9,797 bases of DNA from assembly GCA_037146835.1 (NCBI GenBank), contig JBAWWI010000077.1:1-9797 (forward strand). Reading direction: 5' to 3'. Positions 1-6,108 of the stretch are shown piece by piece. Source of the DNA: IMCC26256 sp037146835. GTDB lineage: Bacteria > Actinomycetota > Acidimicrobiia > IMCC26256. The notes below the pieces were generated by a model, which did not search any database, was not told the origin of the DNA, and worked only from the letters and a program-made list of their open reading frames with translations. The position numbers and the translations under genes were made by a program. Every line of letters begins with the position of its first letter. The first letter of the stretch is position 1.

Positions 1-731
1 CGCGTTACTTAAAGTCGTGGATAGATCTTGATGGTTCATTCAATCTAAAAGCGCGTATGACTGTTGCGAACGGTGCGCTCGTCATGGCAGCGCTGAAGCC
101 GATACAGGATGAGATCTTTAAGTCAGCGCGCAAGAGTGGTGCACATGAAAGACCGGAGGCCTACGCAGCTGACGCACTTTTGGTGCTCTGCGAAAAAGCG
201 AGCGCCTCGGATTCAGGGGCAGGGGCGAGTAAGACAAAATCAACTCGCCCTAATGCAGTGATGAATATTCGCATCGACATAGATGCACTCAAGCGTGGAC
301 ATACTGAAGATGGTGAGGTCTGCGAGATCGCAGGTGTTGGGCCGATCCCCGTTGCAACTGCTACCGAGTATTTAGGCGAGGCATTCTTAAAGCTGCTCGT
401 GGTCGATGGCACAGAGATCAGGACAATCGCGCATATGGGGCGCGCACTGCCCGCGAAACTGCGCACGGCTGTCGAGGAGCGCGATCGCGTCTGCCAAGTA
501 CCAACATGCGACATGACCCTTGGCCTAGAGATAGATCACATCAGACCCTTCGCAGAGGGCGGGCCAACCACCTTTGAGAACCTGGTGCGCCTCTGCAAGC
601 GACATCACCTTCAAAAAACACATGACGGATATCGACTCATCAAGATCGAAGCCAGCAAGGGTGAGATTGGAGTGGAGATGGAGGCCAGGTGGGATTGGAG
701 AGCACCACCGGATCTAAGGAACACGGGGTAG
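1..731 (+). CDS. DUF222/HNH endonuclease-like protein, 5'-truncated by the window edge
   Basis: This is the C-terminal part of an actinobacterial DUF222-HNH protein (13E12-type repeat family). The reading frame has no stop from position 3 up to the ATG at 57. The residues read there (WIDLDGSFNLKARM) resemble the usual DUF222 stretch before the HNH part, so the true start is probably outside the window and ATG 57 is internal. Numbering from that ATG, the HNH module lies at about 140-195: a zinc-knuckle pair C146 and C151, then D160-H161, N175, C180, H183-H184 and H189, the ββα-metal layout. Residues about 48-65 form a low-complexity Ser/Ala/Gly/Thr linker. Family members are predicted metal-dependent nucleases, often multicopy in actinobacteria, and their biological role is poorly defined. 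A hairpin follows the stop, so it is probably not transcribed strongly with cysO. Family assignment is confident; activity is inferred. Confidence 0.85.
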   Translation, partial: RYLKSWIDLDGSFNLKARMTVANGALVMAALKPIQDEIFKSARKSGAHERPEAYAADALLVLCEKASASDSGAGASKTKSTRPNAVMNIRIDIDALKRGHTEDGEVCEIAGVGPIPVATATEYLGEAFLKLLVVDGTEIRTIAHMGRALPAKLRTAVEERDRVCQVPTCDMTLGLEIDHIRPFAEGGPTTFENLVRLCKRHHLQKTHDGYRLIKIEASKGEIGVEMEARWDWRAPPDLRNTG

Positions 732-757
732 CGGAGTGAAGGCCTCGCTTCTGCCCG

Positions 758-782
758 AATTCCGACCTTTGGGGTCGGGGTT
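758..782 (+). terminator. Hairpin after the HNH gene, possible terminator
   Basis: The sequence CCGACC (762-767) pairs perfectly with GGTCGG (773-778) around a 5-base loop. The stem can extend outward to about ten pairs through two T-G wobbles and two A-T pairs. It starts 27 bases after the HNH stop. The bases after it (GTAGTCTCT) are only mildly T-rich, so this is not a classic T-tract terminator. Its place between an accessory-type gene and cysO suits a weak terminator or an attenuator. Confidence 0.4.
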
Positions 783-783
783 G

Positions 784-797
784 TAGTCTCTAGCCCA
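784..797 (+). promoter_or_regulatory. Candidate -10 element for a leaderless cysO transcript
   Basis: TAGTCT (784-789) matches the TANNNT form of actinobacterial -10 elements and ends 7 bases before the cysO ATG, so transcription would begin at or next to the A of the start codon. No purine-rich ribosome binding site is visible in the 14 bases between the hairpin and the ATG, which agrees with a leaderless start. No convincing -35 is seen. The upstream hairpin would overlap the -35 zone. Confidence 0.35.
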
Positions 798-1072
798 TGT
801 CAGTCGATGTTCGTCTCCCAACCCTTCTGCGCCAATACACCGATGGCACGGCCTCTATCTCAGTTGAGGGCGGCACAATTGGCGAGGTATTCACAGCCAT
901 AGTTGCGAGGTACCCCGGTCTTGGTGGACAACTCGTTGACGACTCTGGCGCACTTCATAAGTTTGTAAATGTGTATGTCAATGATGAAGACATCCGTTAC
1001 CTCGACTCGTTGGCCACCCCGGTTGTAGCAGGGGACGTGGTCTCGATCCTCCCCGCCGTAGCCGGCGGCTGA
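797..1072 (+). CDS. cysO: CysO, sulfur-carrier protein for cysteine synthesis
   Basis: This is a ubiquitin-like (MoaD/ThiS-fold) sulfur carrier of 91 residues, close to the 93 of M. tuberculosis CysO. Shared blocks are LPTLLRQYTDG near the start, KFVNVYVNDEDIR at about 55-67 and the end VSILPAVAGG. The exposed C-terminal Gly-Gly is the functional site: in the known pathway it is adenylated, converted to a thiocarboxylate, and supplies sulfur to CysM. The protein is cytosolic. cysM follows 17 bases after the stop, the usual pairing, which separates this from a molybdopterin or thiamine carrier. In mycobacteria the mec gene, for the peptidase that releases cysteine from CysO, lies just upstream; here that place holds an HNH gene. 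The ATG is chosen because the protein then begins at the first β-strand. Confidence 0.93.
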   Translation: MSVDVRLPTLLRQYTDGTASISVEGGTIGEVFTAIVARYPGLGGQLVDDSGALHKFVNVYVNDEDIRYLDSLATPVVAGDVVSILPAVAGG

Positions 1073-1089
1073 ACCGATAAGTAGCAGCA

Positions 1090-2028
1090 ATGGCTAGGTA
1101 CGAGAGCATCCTCGACCTCATAGGCGAGACGCCACTAGTAAATATCGACTCCCTCTCGCCGAATCCAAACGTGCGCATGTTCGCGAAGTTGGAGGGGCAG
1201 AACCCAGGGGGCTCGTCTAAGGATCGCATCGCCAAGAAGATGATCGAGATGGCTGAGGCTGACGGCACTTTGAAGCCTGGAGCAACGATCCTTGAGCCAT
1301 CCTCAGGTAACACGGGAATCGGTCTTGCATTAATTTCGCGCGTTAAGGGCTACAAACTTCGCGTCGTGATGCCCGAGAACGTCAGCCCAGAGCGTCGGCA
1401 ACTTCTTGAGATCTTCGGTGCAGAGATCACGAATAGCCCAGGTGAAGAGGGCAGCAACGGAGCTATACGTCGAGCGCAAGAGATTGCAGCAGATGACCCG
1501 AGCTACGTATTTCTCTACCAATACGGAAACCCAGCGAATCCTCTTGCTCACTACGAGGGTACGGGCCCAGAGATCTGGCGCGACTGCCCTGAGGTCGACA
1601 CTTTTGTGGCGGGCCTCGGAACCAGTGGAACTCTCATGGGCGCAGGAAAGTATCTCAAAGAGCAGAACCCAGCGATTCAAGTAGTTGCAGTAGAGCCTCC
1701 AGCGGGCGAGCAGGTTCAGGGGCTCCGATCGCTCGATGACGGTTTCGTGCCTCCGATTTTTGACTCTGCGCTTATCGACCGCCGAATGATTGTGCGCCCT
1801 CGCGAATCAGTTGAGTGGTTAAGGATCCTTCTTAACAAGACTGGAATATTCTCCGGCATATCTTGCGGCGCTGCAGTTGCAGGTGCAGTGAAGGCTGCTG
1901 AGCGAATGGATAGCGGCACGATTGTTGTTGTCCTCCCGGATGGCGGATGGAAGTACCTATCCTCAGGTGCATGGACCGACGATCTTGATGTGGTCGTCGA
2001 TCGCGCAACGCGCATCAATTACTGGTGA
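1090..2028 (+). CDS. cysM: CysM, O-phosphoserine-type cysteine synthase using CysO
   Basis: This is a PLP-dependent fold-type II enzyme of 312 residues that joins the aminoacrylate from O-phosphoserine to CysO thiocarboxylate. The PLP lysine is K44 in GGSSKDR, and the phosphate and substrate loop is EPSSGNTG at 69-76. YQYGNPANP lies at 143-151 and the glycine-rich GLGTSGTLMG at 175-184. R213 in GLRSLDDGF aligns by motif with Arg220 of M. tuberculosis CysM, the residue known to favour O-phosphoserine over O-acetylserine, and the K44/K51 offset of seven is the same. The C-terminal tail, which folds over the active site in the mycobacterial enzyme, is present and ends NYW. No good ribosome binding site is seen in the 17-base gap from cysO. 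The stop overlaps the sua5 GTG start by 4 bases. Confidence 0.94.
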   Translation: MARYESILDLIGETPLVNIDSLSPNPNVRMFAKLEGQNPGGSSKDRIAKKMIEMAEADGTLKPGATILEPSSGNTGIGLALISRVKGYKLRVVMPENVSPERRQLLEIFGAEITNSPGEEGSNGAIRRAQEIAADDPSYVFLYQYGNPANPLAHYEGTGPEIWRDCPEVDTFVAGLGTSGTLMGAGKYLKEQNPAIQVVAVEPPAGEQVQGLRSLDDGFVPPIFDSALIDRRMIVRPRESVEWLRILLNKTGIFSGISCGAAVAGAVKAAERMDSGTIVVVLPDGGWKYLSSGAWTDDLDVVVDRATRINYW

Positions 2029-2999
2029 GCCGCCCCATGCCCGCCGACGCAGAGTCGGTAACCCTTGCAGCAAAAGCACTTAGAGCAGGCGAGATCGTGG
2101 CATTCGCTACGGAGACCGTCTATGGGCTCGGCGCAGATGCATCTAATGACGAAGCGGTCGCAAAGGTCTTCAAGGTAAAAGGTCGCCCGGGCGATCACCC
2201 GCTCATTGTGCATCTCCTCACCGTTGATGAGATCGACGAATGGGCAGTAGAGATATCAGAAGAGGCGCGCGACCTTGCATATGCCTTCTGGCCCGGCCCG
2301 CTAACAATTGTCTTCAAGCGCTCAGCAAAGGCAAGCGACGCGGTAACCGGTGGCCTCGAGACGGTTGCACTACGCGTGCCGTCGCACCCGGTAGCGCGTG
2401 CGCTTCTTTCAGAGTTTGGCGGAGCAATAGCGGCTCCAAGCGCTAATCGATTTGGGCGAGTAAGCCCTACCTCGGCAGAGGCAGTATGCGAAGACCTCGG
2501 AGACGATGTTGAGATTGTCCTAGACGGAGGCCCGTCACGCGTAGGGCTCGAGTCGACAATCATCGACTGCTCCGGCGATGACATCACAGTCCTGCGGCCA
2601 GGGGGAGTAACTCTCGATCGCATAGATGAGGTACTCGTCTACTCGGTAGCGGTCGGCGGCGAGACGCGCGCTCCAGGAACCCTCGAGGCTCACTACGCCC
2701 CGAAGGCACGCGTTGAGATTGTTACAGCGCGCGACGCTCCTCAGATCGCACGCGATCACTTAGAGAACGGGCGCAAGGTCGCTCTTCTTGCTCCGCCTCC
2801 GGTGCCGATCGGATTACCTACTGCCGTCGGCGTGCTCGAGCCTCCTGAGACGGATGAGGAGTACGCGCGAGTCCTATACGACCGCCTCCGCACAGCGGAT
2901 CATCACAGGATTGATGTTGTGCTCGCTGTACTGCCTGTTGGATCTGGCATCGGACTTGCAGTTGCCGACCGCTTGACACGCGCCGCAGCCTCAAAGTGA
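2025..2999 (+). CDS. sua5: Sua5-type threonylcarbamoyl-AMP synthase
   Basis: This enzyme makes L-threonylcarbamoyl-AMP from threonine, bicarbonate and ATP, the first step of t6A37 modification of ANN-decoding tRNAs. It has 324 residues and two domains. The YrdC/TsaC domain covers about 10-205, with TETVYGLGADA at 29-39, KGRPGDHPL at 52-60, APSANRFGRVSPTSA at 137-151 and GLESTIID at 174-181. A linker APGTLEAHYAPK (217-228) corresponds to the ATP-covering HYxP linker of Sua5 proteins, and the Sua5 C-terminal domain runs from about 228 to 320. The full domain set separates it from short TsaC forms. The GTG start overlaps the cysM TGA as GTGA, which suggests translational coupling. An ATG at 2037 would also leave the fold intact. 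Placement inside this cluster is unusual compared with mycobacteria. Confidence 0.92.
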   Translation: MSRPMPADAESVTLAAKALRAGEIVAFATETVYGLGADASNDEAVAKVFKVKGRPGDHPLIVHLLTVDEIDEWAVEISEEARDLAYAFWPGPLTIVFKRSAKASDAVTGGLETVALRVPSHPVARALLSEFGGAIAAPSANRFGRVSPTSAEAVCEDLGDDVEIVLDGGPSRVGLESTIIDCSGDDITVLRPGGVTLDRIDEVLVYSVAVGGETRAPGTLEAHYAPKARVEIVTARDAPQIARDHLENGRKVALLAPPPVPIGLPTAVGVLEPPETDEEYARVLYDRLRTADHHRIDVVLAVLPVGSGIGLAVADRLTRAAASK

Positions 3000-3034
3000 C
3001 CGTGCAGCGCCGCGACTCGCTGCGTTATTAGCAC

Positions 3035-3049
3035 TACCGTTTAAACCAA
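3035..3049 (+). promoter_or_regulatory. Possible -10 element before murI
   Basis: The 49-base gap after sua5 is among the longest in the gene run. TACCGT (3035-3040) fits TANNNT and ends 8 bases before the murI ATG, a spacing that would give a leaderless or nearly leaderless transcript. No Shine-Dalgarno sequence is visible before murI. No clear -35 is seen and the match is short, so chance is possible. Confidence 0.25.
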
Positions 3050-3885
3050 TGAGCAATGCAGCGCCACTAGATACTCGCCCCATCGGCGTATTCGACTCCG
3101 GTCTAGGTGGCCTAACGGTTCTGCGGTCGCTCATAGACCTCGTTCCCAACGAATCGCTCATCTACTTCGGCGATACTGGTCGCTTCCCTTATGGACCCAA
3201 GCCTGCTGACGAGGTTCGTGGGTACGCGCTAGAGATCTCAGACCTACTTGTTGAGCGTGGAGTAAAGATGCTCGTAGTGGCCTGTAATAGCGCCGCCTCC
3301 GCTGCATTAGAGGATCTGAAGTCTCGCTATGAAATCCCAGTAATCGGCGTCGTGAGCCCGGGAGTGCGCGCAGCCGCAAAGGTCACCACATCGCGACGCG
3401 TCGGGGTAATTGGAACAGTTGGGACTATTAGTTCAGGCGCATATCAACGTGCAGCGGAGGCCTCCGGGCTAGAGCTCACCTGTCAAGCCTGCCCTGGATT
3501 TGTTGAGTTTGTTGAGGCCGGGGATGTTGATTCAGATCAAGTCCTGATACTTGCTGAGCGCCTCTTAGAGCCGATACGTATTGCAAATGTTGACACGCTG
3601 GTACTCGGATGTACGCACTACCCGCTACTAGCGCGAACCATCGCCAAGGTAATGGGCCAGGGTGTGACGCTCATCTCGAGCGCTGACGAGACAGCATTTG
3701 AGGTTATGGCGTTGCTTGCAGTTGATGGGATTGCCACGGCGATAGAGCCCGAATTGGGCGCTGCACCCCAGCCCCGCGGTTCGCATACATTCATTACATC
3801 GGGCGATACCGCAACCTTTATGGAGTTAGGTGCACGCTTCCTAGGCCCAGAGGTTGCAGATGTTGAGGCACACAGATGGGGTTAA
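3049..3885 (+). CDS. murI: Glutamate racemase MurI
   Basis: This is a cofactor-independent racemase that converts L-glutamate to D-glutamate for peptidoglycan precursor synthesis in the cytosol. It has 278 residues, normal for the family. GVFDSGLGGLTVLR at 13-26 holds the conserved D16-S17. FGDTGRFPYG lies at 40-49. The first catalytic cysteine is C79 in VVACNSAAS, and the second is C188 in VLGCTHYPLL (185-194). The first motif has CNS where most members have CNT, a conservative change. The last codons (TGG GGT TAA) are written inside the first unit of the 14-bp tandem array, so the stop codon belongs to the repeat. The murI to MBL-gene order is the same as in mycobacteria (Rv1338-Rv1339). 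Confidence 0.95.
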   Translation: MSNAAPLDTRPIGVFDSGLGGLTVLRSLIDLVPNESLIYFGDTGRFPYGPKPADEVRGYALEISDLLVERGVKMLVVACNSAASAALEDLKSRYEIPVIGVVSPGVRAAAKVTTSRRVGVIGTVGTISSGAYQRAAEASGLELTCQACPGFVEFVEAGDVDSDQVLILAERLLEPIRIANVDTLVLGCTHYPLLARTIAKVMGQGVTLISSADETAFEVMALLAVDGIATAIEPELGAAPQPRGSHTFITSGDTATFMELGARFLGPEVADVEAHRWG

Positions 3886-3959
3886 GAGTATGGGGTTAAG
3901 AGTATGGGGTTAAGAGTATGGGGTTAAGAGTATGGGGTTAAGAGTATGGAGTTAGTAGT
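3876..3959 (+). repeat. 14-bp tandem array, five perfect copies plus one diverged copy
   Basis: The unit ATGGGGTTAAGAGT occurs five times without a mismatch (3876-3889, 3890-3903, 3904-3917, 3918-3931, 3932-3945). A sixth copy (3946-3959) matches at 11 of 14 bases and forms the first codons of the MBL gene. Every unit contains an ATG (bases 1-3) and a TAA (bases 8-10), and 4 bases separate each TAA from the next ATG. The murI stop is the TAA of unit 1 and the MBL start is the ATG of unit 6. Each of the first four ATGs opens a seven-codon frame MGLRVWG that ends at the TAA of the next unit; the fifth gives MGLRVWS and ends at TAG 3953-3955. Because 14 is not a multiple of three, successive TAAs rotate through all three frames. 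This suggests expansion by slippage of a chance similarity between the murI end and the MBL start. Confidence 0.98.
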
Positions 3960-4671
3960 TCTTGGATCATCGGGTTCTTACGCAAGCGCACGCGGCGCGT
4001 GTAGTGGTTACTTGGTGCGCACTGCCGAGGCAAACCTCTGGCTCGACTGCGGCAACGGAACTCTTGCAACCCTTCATGAGTACTGCGACCCCGGTGAGAT
4101 TGATGCGGTTGTAATCACTCACGAGCACCCAGATCACTGCGCAGATATTTACGGAATGCATGTTGCATGGCGTTACGGACTTGAGCGATCTGGCCTCCCT
4201 GTATTCGCTCCGAGTGGAGCAGAGCAGCGCTTAGGTGCACTCGTATCAGATTGGGGAGGGGTATTCGACTGGCGCGTCATAGAGGACGCAACCCCAGTAG
4301 AGGTAAAGGATGCTCGTCTCGACTTTCGACGCACCGATCACCCGATCCCGACTTTCGCGGTTGAGGTCTCGGCTGATGCGGCTCGACTCATATATACAGC
4401 TGATACAGGACCTGCTTGGAGCGTCGATTCTTTTCCTCATGGTGCTGACCTTGTGCTCGCAGAGGCCAGTTACCTACATTCCTATAGGCGAACCAATATG
4501 CATTTGAGTGCGCATGAAGCGGGGGAGATGGCAAAAAACTCCAGCGCCAGGGCACTGATGCTCACTCACCTCTGGCCCACTCTCGACGCCCAGGCCTCGC
4601 TAGAGGAGGGCTCTAAAGCCTTTGGGGCACCAGCCACTCTTGCTACGCCGCGTCTCGTGACTAACGTCTGA
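3946..4671 (+). CDS. MBL-fold metallohydrolase, Rv1339-like (possible cyclic-nucleotide phosphodiesterase)
   Basis: This is a metallo-β-lactamase-fold hydrolase of 241 residues. The metal-binding signature THEHPDH is at 58-64 (H59, H61, D63, H64). Further ligand candidates are H132 in TDHPIPTF, D153 in YTADTGP and H208 in LTHLWP. LDCGNGT at 33-39 is the usual early β-strand turn. There is no signal peptide. Position between murI and rph matches Rv1339 of M. tuberculosis, reported as an atypical cyclic-nucleotide phosphodiesterase; that activity here is inferred from synteny and general similarity. RNase Z-like activity is the main alternative. ATG 3946 is the only reasonable start, since the frame upstream reaches TAA at 3925-3927 with no other start codon. 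It has no properly spaced ribosome binding site and sits at the end of the tandem array, so translation may depend on reinitiation after murI. Confidence 0.85.
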   Translation: MELVVLGSSGSYASARGACSGYLVRTAEANLWLDCGNGTLATLHEYCDPGEIDAVVITHEHPDHCADIYGMHVAWRYGLERSGLPVFAPSGAEQRLGALVSDWGGVFDWRVIEDATPVEVKDARLDFRRTDHPIPTFAVEVSADAARLIYTADTGPAWSVDSFPHGADLVLAEASYLHSYRRTNMHLSAHEAGEMAKNSSARALMLTHLWPTLDAQASLEEGSKAFGAPATLATPRLVTNV

Positions 4672-4686
4672 CGAACTATCCACCTC

Positions 4687-4693
4687 GAAAGGA
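4687..4693 (+). promoter_or_regulatory. Ribosome binding site of rph
   Basis: GAAAGGA lies 5 bases before ATG 4699 in the 27-base gap after the MBL gene. It is one of the few clear Shine-Dalgarno sequences in the gene run, and it supports the rph start. Confidence 0.7.
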
Positions 4694-4698
4694 CCCCA

Positions 4699-5442
4699 AT
4701 GGGTATTCGCCACGACGGCCGCGAGCCAGATCAACTCCGTGATGTCACCTTCACTCGTGACTTTACAGAGCTAGCACTTGGCTCGGTATTAGTTGAGTTC
4801 GGTCGCACGCGCATGCTCTGCACTGCATCAGTCGAGGACCGTGTACCGCCGTGGCTTCGCGGCAAGGGGCGCGGCTGGGTAACCGCTGAGTACTCAATGC
4901 TTCCAGGCTCTACACCGGAGCGCGTCTCTCGCGAGGCGGCAAAGGGAAAACAGTCTGGCCGCACACAAGAGATTCAACGACTCATTGGCCGATCCCTTCG
5001 CGCAGTAACTGATCTTGTCGCGCTTGGTGAATTTCAGATCACAGTCGACTGCGATGCACTTCAGGCAGATGGCGGCACGCGTACTGCTGCGATATGCGGT
5101 GGCTACCTCGCTCTACATGATGCGTGTCAGCGCATGGTTCAGCAAGGTCGCTTACGTATCAACCCGGTAGGGGAGTTATGTGCTGCAGTCTCTGTTGGGA
5201 TTGTTGGGGCCCTTCCATCCCTTGACCTTGATTACATCGAGGACTCATCGGCTGAGGTCGATATGAACGTTGTGATGACCGGTGATGGAAAGTTCATCGA
5301 GGTTCAGGGCACCGCTGAGGGTGCGGCATTCTCGCGCGGCGAACTTGACTCACTACTCGGCCTAGCAGAGGGTGGAATCACGGAACTATTCGCAATGCAG
5401 CGCGAGATGCTCAGTGTTCCACCGAGCCCGCGTAGCGCGTGA
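4699..5442 (+). CDS. rph: Ribonuclease PH
   Basis: This is a phosphate-dependent 3'-5' exoribonuclease that trims the 3' ends of tRNA precursors and normally acts as a hexameric ring. It has 247 residues, typical of the family. The start RHDGREPDQLR (4-14) is the family hallmark. R88 lies in SGRTQEIQRLIGRSLR, the GTR phosphate-binding motif is at 126-128 in ADGGTRTA, and the acidic metal site region runs from D176 to D188 (LDLDYIEDSSAEVDMN). EVQGTAEGAAF at 201-211 is also conserved. The tail is short and polar. The stop codon overlaps the rdgB GTG by 4 bases, the same rph-rdgB pairing as mycobacterial Rv1340-Rv1341. Confidence 0.96.
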   Translation: MGIRHDGREPDQLRDVTFTRDFTELALGSVLVEFGRTRMLCTASVEDRVPPWLRGKGRGWVTAEYSMLPGSTPERVSREAAKGKQSGRTQEIQRLIGRSLRAVTDLVALGEFQITVDCDALQADGGTRTAAICGGYLALHDACQRMVQQGRLRINPVGELCAAVSVGIVGALPSLDLDYIEDSSAEVDMNVVMTGDGKFIEVQGTAEGAAFSRGELDSLLGLAEGGITELFAMQREMLSVPPSPRSA

Positions 5443-6107
5443 CAGTTAGCGACCACGATCCATTGAGCCTTGCTCCGCTGCGTTTGGTTGTAGCTACAGC
5501 TAACCCTGATAAGGCACGCGAGATTGTTGCGGTACTTACTGAGTCTGGATTATCGGTAGAGCTAGTCGCTCGCCCTGATGATGTGCCTGAGGTAGTCGAG
5601 GACGGCGAGACGCTCCTAGATAATGCGCGACTCAAGGCGCGAGCCCTATGTGCTGCAACCGGGATAGCTGCAATAGCGGACGACACAGGCTTAGAGGTAG
5701 ATGCATTAGGCGGTGCACCTGGAGTCTTCAGCGCTCGCTATGCAGGTGAGCATGCAACATATGAGGACAACTGCAACCATCTGCTGGCCGAACTACTTTC
5801 GCGCACAGATTCACCTAGAACTGCGCGCTTTGCGACAGCTGTTGTTGTGTCGTTCCCGGACGGAACTGAGTTAACCGCAAGGGGAGAGGTGGAGGGGCGA
5901 ATCACTACCTCACCTAAGGGGCTCGGTGGATTTGGCTACGACTCCATCTTCATGCCAGAGGGCGAGTCGCGTACCTTTGCTGAGATGACACCCGAAGAAA
6001 AGCATGCAATCTCGCATAGAGGGCGAGCGTTGCGATCCGTGGCGCCCCTAGTGTGGAGCAGTATGCAATCAGGAGATTTATCTACATCGCTCAAGGAGCA
6101 GAACTGA
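5439..6107 (+). CDS. rdgB: RdgB/HAM1-family non-canonical purine NTP pyrophosphatase
   Basis: This enzyme hydrolyses dITP, ITP and XTP to monophosphates, keeping deaminated purines out of DNA and RNA. It has 222 residues, slightly longer than usual because of an N-terminal extension of about 14. The nucleotide-binding ATANPDK is at 19-25. The block ADDTGLEVDALGGAPGVFSA at 80-99 carries the catalytic acidic pair D81-D82, and RYAG follows. GFGYDSIF lies at 164-171, FAEM at 180-183 and SHRGRA at 192-197. The GTG start at 5439 overlaps the rph stop as GTGA; a TTG at 5463 (codon 9) is the only nearby alternative, and it would also keep the fold. The coupling suggests joint expression with rph. Confidence 0.95.
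   Translation: MTVSDHDPLSLAPLRLVVATANPDKAREIVAVLTESGLSVELVARPDDVPEVVEDGETLLDNARLKARALCAATGIAAIADDTGLEVDALGGAPGVFSARYAGEHATYEDNCNHLLAELLSRTDSPRTARFATAVVVSFPDGTELTARGEVEGRITTSPKGLGGFGYDSIFMPEGESRTFAEMTPEEKHAISHRGRALRSVAPLVWSSMQSGDLSTSLKEQN
6093..6098 (+). promoter_or_regulatory. Ribosome binding site of the alpha/beta hydrolase gene, inside rdgB
   Basis: AAGGAG lies within the last codons of rdgB, 10 bases before ATG 6109, slightly longer spacing than ideal. It supports the ATG placed one base after the rdgB stop and implies that the hydrolase is translated from the same mRNA. Confidence 0.65.
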
Positions 6108-6108
6108 A

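Noticed and set aside
161..514. Minus-strand frame of 117 codons opposite the HNH gene
   Set aside because: It is antisense to a clear DUF222-HNH frame, has low-complexity Ser/Ala composition and no recognisable domain.
1..731. HNH gene as a mobile intron or insertion element
   Set aside because: No terminal repeats, target duplications, intron core or transposase are visible, and DUF222-HNH genes are normal chromosomal members in actinobacteria. The upstream half is outside the window.
1330..1684. Frames on both strands inside cysM
   Set aside because: cysM is intact and fully recognisable here; these frames show no motifs or start signals.
2195..2623. Minus-strand frame of 142 codons inside sua5
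   Set aside because: It is the complement of the conserved YrdC domain, and its Arg/Ser/Thr-rich product is typical of antisense reading.
3283..3297. CNS instead of CNT at the first catalytic cysteine of MurI
   Set aside because: Ser for Thr is conservative, and both catalytic cysteines are present, so no loss of function is implied.
3876..3959. Considered as a CRISPR array or phage attachment site
   Set aside because: The 14-bp units abut with no spacers, no cas or integrase gene is nearby, and the array lies exactly on a conserved gene junction.
6000..6029. EKHAISHRG in RdgB where EKNAISHRG is common
   Set aside because: That position varies in known active members (for example Ser in E. 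coli RdgB), and the SHRG core is intact.
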